Under the pieces are notes generated by a model. The model was not told the origin of the DNA. It did no database searches and worked only from the letters and a program-made list of their open reading frames with translations. A DNA stretch of 45,515 bases from an uncultured Porphyromonadaceae bacterium (GTDB lineage: Bacteria > Bacteroidota > Bacteroidia > Bacteroidales > Muribaculaceae): NCBI GenBank assembly GCA_900548875.1, contig URMA01000017.1, positions 1 to 45,515 of the forward strand, in the 5' to 3' direction. Shown in pieces: positions 17,472 to 26,800 of this stretch; the stretch's first letter is position 1, and each line of letters begins with the position of its first letter. The position numbers were made by a program, and so were the translations under genes.

Positions 17472-19031
17472 TTAGTTCACGATGACTTCCATCGGTGCAA
17501 GGTCGCGGGTGATGCCGTCAGGACCGATAGCCTTCACGCGAGAGATGTAGAAGCGTTTGCCGCGCGACAGACGGCGGAAGCTGTTCTTCTGACGCTGCGA
17601 GAAGTTGGCGCCGTCGGAAGTTTCCGGGATAGCGTTACCCATCGAGTCGAATATCACAGTTTCAAACGAAACCACACGATACTGCACATTCAGCAAGTCG
17701 TCGTCGATAGCGGCCTCAATACCCGGAGTGCTCAGCAACAAAGTCTTTGCAAACGGCTTGGAGCCTTTATAGCGCATTTCGTTGCCCTTGCTGTCCTTAT
17801 AGGCGATATACGGCATCGGATCGGGCAGCTTGCGCACGCGGAACGATGTTGCCGAAACCTTTTGCGGCTTGCCTTCGAAAGTAGCCGTTACCGAGATTTC
17901 GCAGTCGGCACCCACTTTCGACGGACGGGCAATCCAGCCGTTACCGCTGCGGGTAAGCGTTCCGTTGGTCATCGTTGCCGAAATGGCATTCTGTGCCACA
18001 CCTGGCACGGATATGCTGATAGGGTTGTCGATACCGGCATACAGCACGTTCATCATCGTAGCCGAAACCGTAGCCATCGGCTCAATGACCGTATAGTCGG
18101 AAGCGAATTCATGGCGCGAAGTCGTTCCGTCGCCGCGAGTCACTTCAAGGTAGCCCTTATAGTTGAATGTACCGGTCTGTCCGGTATAGAGTTCATATTT
18201 GCGGGAATCCTTCGGCAATTGCTTGCCGTTGATGACTATTGTAGGACGCTGGGTAGTGTCGACAGCCGCCAGCACAATGTCGGCTGAATATTTTCCGCCA
18301 CGCATCACCAGACGCGAATTAGGAATGACGAAGGCATCAAGCTGGTTGACACGCACGTCGCCCGCATCTACATTGTTCAACAGCGTTGCGAGCACTTCTC
18401 CCTCGGCAAACAGTACATCATTTTGCAATTTGGTCAGCAGTGTAACGGCTGCAACCACCGGCATATTTTCAAACATGCCGATTTCCCACGGAGCTTTCAC
18501 ACGTGTGCCCTTTTGAGTAACAGGCTCAGTGGAAAGTGCTTTGCGAATTGTGGCACACTTCGAAGTGTCGGAAATAAATTTCGTGACATAATCGGAATAT
18601 ACTTTCAGGCGTTCCTTCAAATGTTCGCCGTTACGGAAAGTAAGCATAATCTTCGAAGCCGATTCCAGATTGTCCTGATTGACAATATTGGCCACATCCG
18701 CCTCTTCGCCGTCGGCATCCCTGACAATTTCCAGCTTCAGCGAATCAATATAGTTGTATATGTTCAAAGTCTTTTTCCGCACGTCCGAAGCCTTGTCATA
18801 CCACACCTGTCCTTTCTGCGGATTCTTTTTCGCAAAAGCTTCCAGTTGCAGATAGAGCACCTCGTTGCGGTCGTGCACATTCATGTTGGTGCGCATCAGA
18901 CCGCTTTCGACGAGAGCAAACCCGTTGAGCACATCGCTGGAAACGTTGAGCGCAAGCATGGCGGTCAACACGATGTACATCAGGTTGATCATCTTCTGAC
19001 GTGGCGTTAGTCTTGTTGAGTTAGATCCCAT
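17472..19031 (-). CDS. porM: T9SS inner-membrane motor protein PorM/GldM
   Basis: A 519-residue protein that couples proton flow through PorL/PorM to the periplasmic and outer-membrane parts of T9SS. One transmembrane helix near residues 14-33 (MINLMYIVLTAMLALNVSSD) follows the signature start MGSNSTRLTPRQK. The rest is periplasmic: a helical domain (about 40-220) with KWYS-like family text, then beta-rich domains (ADIVLAAVDTTQRPTIVING, SISVPGVAQNAISATMTNGT, FRVRKLPDPMPYIAYKDSKG) matching the D2-D4 domains of PorM. Length equals that of characterised homologs. It starts 26 bases after the porL stop. Confidence 0.95.
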   Translation of the reverse strand: MGSNSTRLTPRQKMINLMYIVLTAMLALNVSSDVLNGFALVESGLMRTNMNVHDRNEVLYLQLEAFAKKNPQKGQVWYDKASDVRKKTLNIYNYIDSLKLEIVRDADGEEADVANIVNQDNLESASKIMLTFRNGEHLKERLKVYSDYVTKFISDTSKCATIRKALSTEPVTQKGTRVKAPWEIGMFENMPVVAAVTLLTKLQNDVLFAEGEVLATLLNNVDAGDVRVNQLDAFVIPNSRLVMRGGKYSADIVLAAVDTTQRPTIVINGKQLPKDSRKYELYTGQTGTFNYKGYLEVTRGDGTTSRHEFASDYTVIEPMATVSATMMNVLYAGIDNPISISVPGVAQNAISATMTNGTLTRSGNGWIARPSKVGADCEISVTATFEGKPQKVSATSFRVRKLPDPMPYIAYKDSKGNEMRYKGSKPFAKTLLLSTPGIEAAIDDDLLNVQYRVVSFETVIFDSMGNAIPETSDGANFSQRQKNSFRRLSRGKRFYISRVKAIGPDGITRDLAPMEVIVN

Positions 19032-19057
19032 TTTTTGTTTTTATCTTCTAAATCACC

Positions 19058-20071
19058 TCAAAATGTAATAACCTCGCCGCCTTCCTTCTTCTCGGAACTA
19101 TCCTCCTTCGGCACAGCCGGAGGTGTCTGCGGCTTCAAATCGTCGGGATTTACCATCGGACGATACATATTGATGGTCATTGCCGTAATCATCTTTTCGT
19201 ATACGGAATTCAGCTGCTGCATGTATTTCGCCATCTTCTGCGTTTCTTCCACGTAGCGGTTGCTTTCCGAAGCCGAACGCTCGTACATGCTGCTGATTTC
19301 CTTCAAACCGCGGTTGACACGGTCGATATTGTCGAGCTGCGAAGAAATGCTCTTCAACTGGATTTCGTAGATGGTGTTCAGTCCGGCAATGTTGCGGTTC
19401 AGACTCGTCATCTGTTCCACATAGCCGGTAGAGCTTTCCGTGATGTTTTCCGAATTGTCGGTGATAGCCTTATAGCTGTCGAGCAGCACAGTCGAAACCT
19501 TGTTCAGCGCCTCGGTCGTCGTGCGAAGCTGTTCCATCTGTTCGGTGATGGCAGTCATCTGTTCCATATACTGTTCGGAGATGGTCTTCATTTCAGCACC
19601 GTCCACTACTCCGCCGGCGATTCCACCGATACCGCCCAGGTTCACCGTACCGGAAACTGTTCCTGATACTGTTCCACCAGCAGTGCCGCCGCCAACGACA
19701 TTGATTGTGCCGCCTTCGCCGGCTTCGCCCGAAACACCGGCACCGCCGCCGATAATGACAGAGCCGCCACCGTTGCCACCATTGAATTCCGGACGGTCCT
19801 CCGGATTTTTAGTGTTCAGCACTGGAAAAACTTCTTCCCAGTGATATTCACGTGGCGGACGGTCGAAAGCCGTCAAAACGAACATCAGCACCTCGGTACC
19901 CATACCGATAGAAAGCAAGGCATTGCCACCCGGAAGGTGCAGAATCTTGAAAAGCGCACCCCAGATAACGACAGCAGCACCGATACTGTATGCAAAATTG
20001 AAAAAGCGCTGTCCCTTGTCACCCGAAAGGAAGGCTTCTATTCTATTCTTATATCTTTTATATTTGCCCAT
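19058..20071 (-). CDS. porL: T9SS inner-membrane motor protein PorL/GldL, with a glycine-rich insert
   Basis: A 337-residue partner of PorM. Two transmembrane helices (about 27-46, FAYSIGAAVVIWGALFKILH, and 51-69, LLSIGMGTEVLMFVLTAFD) carry the family text FKILHLPGGN and the conserved Glu60 in GMGTEVLM. In GldL/PorL a Glu in the second helix is implicated in proton coupling. The C-terminal cytoplasmic domain (about 160-310) is helical (NRNIAGLNTIYEIQLKSISS). Residues 97-157 are an unusual Gly/Val/Thr-rich stretch including the repeats GTVSGTVSGTVN, placed between the membrane domain and the cytoplasmic helices. Operon: after porK, before porM. Confidence 0.93.
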   Translation of the reverse strand: MGKYKRYKNRIEAFLSGDKGQRFFNFAYSIGAAVVIWGALFKILHLPGGNALLSIGMGTEVLMFVLTAFDRPPREYHWEEVFPVLNTKNPEDRPEFNGGNGGGSVIIGGGAGVSGEAGEGGTINVVGGGTAGGTVSGTVSGTVNLGGIGGIAGGVVDGAEMKTISEQYMEQMTAITEQMEQLRTTTEALNKVSTVLLDSYKAITDNSENITESSTGYVEQMTSLNRNIAGLNTIYEIQLKSISSQLDNIDRVNRGLKEISSMYERSASESNRYVEETQKMAKYMQQLNSVYEKMITAMTINMYRPMVNPDDLKPQTPPAVPKEDSSEKKEGGEVITF

Positions 20072-20113
20072 TTTACAGCAATTTTATGTGTTTCTTGAAT
20101 CTAAATTTCAGTT

Positions 20114-21544
20114 TTATCTTTTAGGTTTCTTGGCAAATCCAATCTGCGTACGCACGCAACGGAAACCGATGTAGGAACGCTGTTCGTTCTGATATTCCCA
20201 CGAACGGAGGTCAGAGCGCACATTGTGGGCTATGTCCTTCCACGAACCGCCGCGAACCACCTTGCGCTTCATCTTGTAGGGATCTTCGATAGCCGCATTG
20301 TAGCGGTATTCCGGATTGATGTCGCTCGTCAGGCGGTCGATGCTTTCCGTATATGCCGTCGATGTCCATTCGCTCACGTTGCCCGCCATGTCATACAGTC
20401 CGAAATCATTCGGCTCGTAAGTACCGACACGCGAAGTAATCAAGTTGCCGTCCTTCACATAGTTGCCTTCATTCGGCTTGAAATTGGCATAGAAGCAACC
20501 GTCACCGGAAATCGGAAGGTCGCCTTCCCACGGATACATGTTTTTGTTGGCTCCGCCGCGGGCAGCAAACTCCCATTCGGCTTCCGTCGGCAGACGGTAG
20601 GGTTCGATATAGACACCCTGACGTCCCAGCGAGCGGCGCAGGTAGTCGGTACGCCAGTTGGCGAACGCATTGGCCTGTTCCCAGCTCACACCCACAACCG
20701 GATAGTCGCTATAGCCCGGATGTGAGAAATAAAGACGTGTATAAGGTTCATTGTAGGCATTCTCGAAATCGTTAATCCATGCCGTAGTGTCGGGATAGAC
20801 ATTCACGATATAGGTATTCAGAAAATCGTAGTCGCTCGACAACGGGCGCGTAATCGTTTCGCGCACGATACGACCGTCATCGTTGATATATGCCGTATCC
20901 TTTGAAATCATCGGAACCTCATCGGATACCGGCACATCCGTATTATAGTTGCGGCGCGCAGGGTCAAGACGGTTCTTGCGCTTTGCAGCCTCCGTCAGGT
21001 TGAACACCTCATAGCGGTAGTTCATCTGAGTAGGGTCGAGTTCGGTCACGCCCGTAATGGCATTGTAGCGGTAGACGCTGGCAATGGCACGCTGCTCGTC
21101 CTCGGTCGGATTCCGCCAGGGAATCGGTTTTTTCCAGTTCAGATAAGGCTTGATAGGGTTACCTTCCTTATCCTCCTCGATTTTATATTCCTCGTCACCT
21201 CCGTAAGCCGGGTCGGCAAGACGCTCACGGATGATGGAGTCGCGTACCCAGAACACGAACTGCTTGTATTTGGCATTGGTAATTTCCGCCTCGTCCATCC
21301 AGAACGATTCCACCGACATCCCGTTGGGGTCGGCCTTGATATTCCATACGCTGTCATTCTGGTTCGGTCCCATTTCCATAGAGCCACGGCTGACGAGCAC
21401 CATCCCGTATGGCGTAGGTTCGCCCATTGCCGTTCCTCTAACACCGGTTACTTCACCGCCGTCGCTTCCCACTGCCGATTTCGGCGAGAAAGCACAGGAT
21501 GAAGCCATCAGACCCAAAGCGATATAAACTGCTATTTTTTTCAT
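20114..21544 (-). CDS. porK: T9SS lipoprotein PorK/GldK (FGE-sulfatase fold)
   Basis: A 476-residue outer-membrane lipoprotein that forms the periplasmic ring with PorN. The signal peptide MKKIAVYIALGLMASSC has its lipobox Cys at 17. The body is a formylglycine-generating-enzyme-like (SUMF1) fold: GMVLVSRGSMEMG near 47, FWMDEAEITNAKYKQFV, VGVSWEQANAFANWRTDYL, RLPTEAEWEFAARGG, GLYDMAGNVSEWTS and VVRGGSWKD, ending SYIGFRCVRT. In GldK/PorK this fold is structural, and there is no sign of sulfatase-activating context. Only four bases separate it from the porP stop. Confidence 0.95.
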   Translation of the reverse strand: MKKIAVYIALGLMASSCAFSPKSAVGSDGGEVTGVRGTAMGEPTPYGMVLVSRGSMEMGPNQNDSVWNIKADPNGMSVESFWMDEAEITNAKYKQFVFWVRDSIIRERLADPAYGGDEEYKIEEDKEGNPIKPYLNWKKPIPWRNPTEDEQRAIASVYRYNAITGVTELDPTQMNYRYEVFNLTEAAKRKNRLDPARRNYNTDVPVSDEVPMISKDTAYINDDGRIVRETITRPLSSDYDFLNTYIVNVYPDTTAWINDFENAYNEPYTRLYFSHPGYSDYPVVGVSWEQANAFANWRTDYLRRSLGRQGVYIEPYRLPTEAEWEFAARGGANKNMYPWEGDLPISGDGCFYANFKPNEGNYVKDGNLITSRVGTYEPNDFGLYDMAGNVSEWTSTAYTESIDRLTSDINPEYRYNAAIEDPYKMKRKVVRGGSWKDIAHNVRSDLRSWEYQNEQRSYIGFRCVRTQIGFAKKPKR

Positions 21545-21548
21545 ATTC

Positions 21549-22538
21549 TTACATTATACGAATACTCTTATGTTTGTTTTTATTTTTGCCCGACAAATCA
21601 AGTTTCACATTATAGCCCACAAATATTTCATGGCTTCCGCTGCTTGCCTGCGAAATGGCAGAGGTGGGATATTCATAGCTGTAGCCCAAGAAAAAGTTCT
21701 TGTATTCCGCCCCCAACTGCACTCCGACAGCATCATTCAATCGATAGAGCAAGCCTCCTGACAAGAATTTGTTGTAGCGCACACGAGCCGTTATTTCGGG
21801 CTGCACCATCGAAAAATCGGTACGCACCAATACAGACGGCTGTATTTCAAATAACGTATTTTTCAACGGAATATTGCTGCCGGCCATAAAATAATACATC
21901 CGGCCTACCTGCGATTCGTAGAGAGATTCGGAGGTTCCCTCTTCGGTGTTGAGCGACAGTGTGGGCTGCATCAGGTGGGTAGACGAAAGTCCTGCCCACA
22001 CCCATTTATGGGTATAGAACACGCCGAAATTCATGTCAAACGCCGTTCCGTGGAGGTCGGTGGTCGGGATGGCATCGTCGGTAGCCTGGTGATAGTCATC
22101 GTCTTCCGGGATGCTCACTTCAGTTCCTTTGAAGCCCTGGTCGAACATTCCCACCTGCAGACCAATGCTCAGTTCTCCTCCAAGAAGCTTCATCTTGTAG
22201 GCAATCTGCGCACCAACATTGAGATTGGAGAAAAGCCCCAGACTTTCCTGCTGCACCATTACGCCGACACCGAAACGCTTGCCAAGAAACTTGAACGGCA
22301 TGTCGGCCGCTGCCAGAAAGGCGTTCGGTGCATGAGGAATGCCCAGCCATTGCAGGCGTGAACCGCCGGTGATATGGATGAAATCCGTTCTGCCGATAGC
22401 CGCGGGATTATAATAGGCAGGCAGTGCCCAATATTGCGACAGCTGCGTGTCGAACTGTGCCGAAGCCTTTCCGCCGCCCAATGCCATCAGCACCAGCGTC
22501 AATATTGTGAAGGATAATATTTTTCGGAATCTTTTCAA
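21549..22538 (-). CDS. porP: T9SS outer-membrane protein PorP/SprF family
   Basis: A 329-residue outer-membrane beta-barrel protein of the PorP/SprF family. The signal peptide ends near residue 28 (GGGKASAQ), followed by the family signature FDTQLSQYWALPAYYNPAAI, then GGSRLQWLGIPHAPNAFLAA and alternating barrel strands (GVGVMVQQESLGLFSNLNVG, MNFGVFYTHKWVWAGLSSTH). In P. gingivalis porP begins the porPKLMN operon; here it sits between porT and porK with gaps of 18 and 4 bases. The other SprF paralogues usually pair with specific SprB-like adhesins, but the operon position points to the core PorP. Confidence 0.93.
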   Translation of the reverse strand: MKRFRKILSFTILTLVLMALGGGKASAQFDTQLSQYWALPAYYNPAAIGRTDFIHITGGSRLQWLGIPHAPNAFLAAADMPFKFLGKRFGVGVMVQQESLGLFSNLNVGAQIAYKMKLLGGELSIGLQVGMFDQGFKGTEVSIPEDDDYHQATDDAIPTTDLHGTAFDMNFGVFYTHKWVWAGLSSTHLMQPTLSLNTEEGTSESLYESQVGRMYYFMAGSNIPLKNTLFEIQPSVLVRTDFSMVQPEITARVRYNKFLSGGLLYRLNDAVGVQLGAEYKNFFLGYSYEYPTSAISQASSGSHEIFVGYNVKLDLSGKNKNKHKSIRIM

Positions 22539-22556
22539 ATGCTACAATCGTTATGT

Positions 22557-23276
22557 TTATTCAAAGTAGAAGGTGAACACCACCATGTTGGACGTCGCCT
22601 TGTCGATTGATTTCGTGTATTTCAGCTTGTTCGGGTCTTCCGCCAGGTCGGGACGGTCCTTTTTCAGCACATCGCTCAGCCCGAAACAGAACTTCACCTC
22701 GGGAATAAACTTGAAAAAAGGCACATACACGTCCAAGCCAAGACCTATCGTCACATAATAGTCCGTATTTTTCAAATGAAGCAGTTCCCCATCCTTCCGC
22801 TTCGACACGTCGAACGTGGCAAGCATACCCGTCGTGACATACGGACGGACATTATGATAGCGTGTTGCCGAAATTTTCAAATCGAGCGGCAACACCACGT
22901 AACTGTTTTTTATATTCTGTTTTTCAATCGTTCCGTTTGTCTGGTCGCGGAAAGTCAGCGTACGGGCGCCGAAATACATACCCGGCGAAAACCGCAGGTT
23001 GAGATGTTCGTGCAGACGGAGGTCGCCCATAATGTTGACACAGAAACCCGGAGAAAGTTCCTGCATGTCGGCAAACCAGGCCTCGCCGTTTTCCGTCACA
23101 TAGCCGTTATGCGTCAGCCACAGGCTCTGGTTGTAGAATCCGAACGAGAACCCGTAGTGAAGCAGCTTCATGTCGGCATACGGACGGTTCATAATCTTGT
23201 CGTTGTCCTGTGCCGAAGCGGCCATTGCCACCAGAAAAACCAACGCTGACAATATGTAAGAACGCAATTCTTTCAT
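22557..23276 (-). CDS. porT: T9SS outer-membrane barrel protein PorT
   Basis: A 239-residue outer-membrane barrel with a signal peptide (MKELRSYILSALVFLVAMAA, cleavage near SAQ). After cleavage comes NRPYADMKLLHYGFSFGFYN, the kind of D-x-K-x-x-H-x-G-F start I know from PorT/SprT. The middle has strands such as LNLRFSPGMYFGARTLTF and NVRPYVTTGMLATFDV, and the C terminus has PEVKFCFGLSDVLKKDRPDL and NMVVFTFYFE. Length fits PorT (about 240). PorT is required for T9SS function in P. gingivalis, where porT is not beside porPKLMN. Here it is first in the operon, 18 bases before porP. Confidence 0.82.
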   Translation of the reverse strand: MKELRSYILSALVFLVAMAASAQDNDKIMNRPYADMKLLHYGFSFGFYNQSLWLTHNGYVTENGEAWFADMQELSPGFCVNIMGDLRLHEHLNLRFSPGMYFGARTLTFRDQTNGTIEKQNIKNSYVVLPLDLKISATRYHNVRPYVTTGMLATFDVSKRKDGELLHLKNTDYYVTIGLGLDVYVPFFKFIPEVKFCFGLSDVLKKDRPDLAEDPNKLKYTKSIDKATSNMVVFTFYFE

Positions 23277-23486
23277 TGAATAGATAACGTGAAAACGCAG
23301 CCGATATTGCCAACCGGGAAAAATTCTTTTGCGCCGCCCTTCAAGCTTTCAAATCCGCAGCACCCCTCCCCTCTTTTTACTTGCAAAAAAAAACTATATA
23401 CCGTATTTTTGCATAACAGATACGGGCGGAAACTGCACGCACGGCAAACTTTTCCGCTTTTGGCTTATATAAACGAAAAAACTTTT
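23277..23486. other. Divergent intergenic region porT / eIF1-like gene
   Basis: It contains a good plus-strand promoter (23380-23411). No TAnnTTTG site was found on the minus strand for the T9SS operon within this gap, so that operon's promoter is not identified. Confidence 0.45.
23380..23411 (+). promoter_or_regulatory. Predicted promoter of the SUI1/eIF1-like gene
   Basis: CTTG (23380-23383), 20-base spacer, TATTTTTG (23404-23411). The start codon is 75 bases downstream. Confidence 0.5.
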
Positions 23487-23828
23487 ATGAAGGACAACGA
23501 CTGGAAGCAGCGGTTGAACATCGTCTATTCAACCAACCCCGACATGCAATACGAAACGGACGAGGAGGAAGAACAGGAAACACTGCCACCTGCCAAGCAG
23601 AAACTGAAAATCATGCTCGACAAGCGCAACCGCAAGGGCAAGGAGGTGACACTGATTACCGACTTCGTGGGCACGGACGACGACCTCAAGGAACTGGCAC
23701 GCCTGCTGAAAACGAAATGCGGCGTGGGCGGTTCGGCACGCGGCGGCGAAATTCTCATCCAGGGCGACTTCCGCCAAAAGGTGAAGGACCTGCTGACGGC
23801 ACAAGGCTACAACGCACGCATTATCTGA
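23487..23828 (+). CDS. Translation initiation factor SUI1/eIF1-like (YciH family)
   Basis: A 113-residue cytoplasmic protein. An acidic N-terminal stretch (ETDEEEEQETLPPAK) precedes the SUI1 domain at about 40-113: KQKLKIMLDKRNRKGKEVTL, the conserved LARLLKTKCGVGGSARGGEI and IQGDFRQKVKDLL. The YciH family binds the small ribosomal subunit and can affect start-codon discrimination. The open frame runs back to 23289, but that extension lies over the promoter and is not protein-like, so ATG 23487 (MKDNDWKQRLNIVYS) was chosen. The helicase gene follows 24 bases downstream. Confidence 0.9.
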   Translation: MKDNDWKQRLNIVYSTNPDMQYETDEEEEQETLPPAKQKLKIMLDKRNRKGKEVTLITDFVGTDDDLKELARLLKTKCGVGGSARGGEILIQGDFRQKVKDLLTAQGYNARII

Positions 23829-23852
23829 CATTAACAAAATAAAACGACGACT

Positions 23853-26800
23853 ATGATTTATGTTTACAAGGCATCGGCAGGTTCAGGCAAAACCTTCAGA
23901 CTGGTACGCCAATACCTGAAGTTGCTGTTAGGGAAAAAACAGACTAACGGCGAATACCGCCTCAACGGACAACCCGGTCTGGCACACCGCTCGATTCTCG
24001 CCATCACGTTTACCAACAAGGCGACCAACGAGATGAAAAGCCGTATCATACAGGAACTTGACACGCTTCGCAACAAGGATGCCAAGCAGGAACACATGGA
24101 CTACCTGACTAAGGAACTCCACACTACACCGGAAAAGATACACGCAGCGGCAGAAGTTGCGCTGAAAGGGCTGCTGCACGACTATACGAACTTCAATGTC
24201 AGCACCATCGACACGTTCTTTCAGCTGATTCTCCGCACGTTTGCCTACGAATCGGAACTGTCCTACAACTACAACGTGGAACTGAGCCTCGATTACGTGA
24301 CATCGGTGGGCATCAGCGACCTGAAACAGTCGCTCCAGCTCAAAAGCAAGGACAAGGACATTCATCTGCTCATCAGTTGGCTGGAAGAATTCATGATGGA
24401 CAAAATCCGAAAAGGAAATTCGTGGAACATCTTCAACCAGTCGACAGACTCCTATGGCACTACCCTCTACTCGTTTGCAAAAAATCTGAGCAACGAAAAA
24501 GTGCAGCAGAATCAGGAAAGACTGGAATATTTTCTGCAAAACAAATCGAAAATCACCGACTTCTGCAAACTGCTGAAAGAGAAGGAAAACGAAGAATGGG
24601 ACAACGTGAAGCGGGATGTGGACCGATTCAATGCCATTACTGCCGACTTTCCCTTTTCCCGCGACATAAATCCGGTTGCCGCACTGGCCCAACAACAATT
24701 CAACGGCCTCGACAAAAAAAAGCAGAAATCAGCTTTCAGCAAGATAGGCAACGAGAAAAAAATGTTCACAAAAAAGGTCTGGGAATCCGGAGCAGAAGCA
24801 AGGAGCGGGGAAATGAGAGCCTGTCTGGAGGACTTGCGCCAATCATTTGCCAAGCTAAACACTTATGACCTCATCACAGAGCAGCTCTACTACCTCGGAC
24901 TTTTGGGCGACATCCAGTCGAACATCCGCCAGTTTACGGCCGACAACAACCTCGTGATGCTGTCGGACACGAACGAAATGCTCAAAAAAATCATCAGCGA
25001 AGACGACGCACCGTTCATCTACGAGCGTGTGGGTGTAAGGCTGGAACATTTCCTCATCGACGAGTTTCAGGACACGTCGCAAATGCAATGGGAAAACATG
25101 CTCCCGCTGATACGCAACAGTCTGGCCAACGGCAACGACAGTCTGATTATCGGCGACGTGAAACAGAGTATCTACCGATTCCGCAACTCCGATCCACGGT
25201 TGCTGAAGGAACAGATTTACCGCGATTTCCCCAAAGAGTCCATCGTGTCGGAGGGCGACGACATCGAGTCGAACACCAATTGGCGAAGCTCCCGCCACGT
25301 GATTCAGTGGAACAACACGTTCTTCACCATTCTTGCCAACATGCTGGGCATGCAGGACATCTACTCCAATGTCATCCAACAGGTGGCGAAAAAGAATTGG
25401 GACAACCTCGGCCATGTCCGCATCGAGCAACTGGAAAAGGTCGACAAGACCGAAACCGATCCGGGACTTGTCCGCATGATTGACGACATTTACAGCCTGC
25501 TCGACCACGGCTATTCACAAAAGGACATTACAATTCTTGTCAACACGAACAAGGAAGGGGAAACGGTCATCTCCCACCTGCTGAAACACAATGAAACGAA
25601 TCAGGACCCCAACAAGGCCGTGCTGTCGGTTGTGTCGGAAGAGTCATTGCTCATCAAAAACTCCCCGGCCGTCAAAATCATTGTCAGCATTCTGGCGGAA
25701 CTCGACAACTCCAACGGCAACAAAACCGACGACAATGGAGAAAACCGACTGGCTGGAAAGAATTTGGCACTGATTCGCAGCCGCTTCGACTATTATGCCA
25801 ACAACGACCCGACGAAGACAATTTCGGAAGCCTTCGAAGCAGCGCTGAACGAAACGGAAGCCATCGACGCGAAAGCCCTGCTCAGTTCGGGCGACTGTGC
25901 CGGACTGGATGCCATCGTCAATCACATCATCAGTGCCTATATTTCCGACGAAATGCGCCGGGAAAACACGGCCTACATACAGGCATTCCAAGACTGTGTA
26001 ATCGCCTATATGGCCAACTACGGCTCAAACCTGCACATGTTCCTCAAATGGTGGGACGAAGTGAAGACAAAACGCTCCATCTCCTCGTCGGACGACATCG
26101 ACGCCATCAAGGTGATGACCGTACACAAATCAAAGGGTCTGGAATTTCCCTGCGTCATCATCCCCTTCTGTGATTGGGAATTTGACAAGGGCGGACAGGA
26201 ATGGATTTCACAGACGGCAGAACTCGCCGAAGCACTGGGCATTAAAGACCCCGACAAATTACCGCCGATTCTGCCCATAAAACGCTCGGGCGACACAGAG
26301 AACCTGTTCAGCAAAGAATTCGAGGAACTGAAGCACGACAGTGTCATGGATTCGCTCAACAAAACGTATGTGGCATTTACGCGAGCCGTCAACGAACTGA
26401 TTGTTTATTTCAAAGAAACGAAAGTCGATGAGGAGGGAATCAAGAATATGCCTCAGGCACTGATGTCGGTATTCGGAACCAACCAAACGACTGTCACAGC
26501 CCTGCTGAAAGACAATGCCCAAAGAGTCAAAGACCAGAACAAGGGCAAAAGCATCGATGATATCGTTGCCATCTACAGCAACCTGACCATCGCACCCAAC
26601 GAATATTACAACAACGGTATTTTCGAACTGGGCACCTCCACCACAAAGGAGAAAAAGGACAAAGAAGCCAAAACGGAAAACCGCCGCCACACGATGCCGG
26701 CCTATGAAGTCATCAACCGACCGGAAATATGGCAGTTCGACCTGCCCGACCTGATCATGGAACAGCGCGACAGCCTGCAATACCGAGGCATTGTGCTCCA

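Noticed and set aside
19500..19844. Plus-strand frame rich in Pro opposite porL
   Set aside because: It is the antisense image of the Gly-rich insert of PorL and has no start context or promoter.
20114..21544. Formylglycine-generating sulfatase-activating enzyme
   Set aside because: The fold matches, but the lipobox, length and position between porP and porL identify it as PorK/GldK, and no sulfatase is nearby.
1..23276. Functional link between ubiE at the left edge and porT, since the two are neighbours in some Flavobacteria
   Set aside because: Here they are more than 22 kb apart with many unrelated genes between, so the window gives no support.
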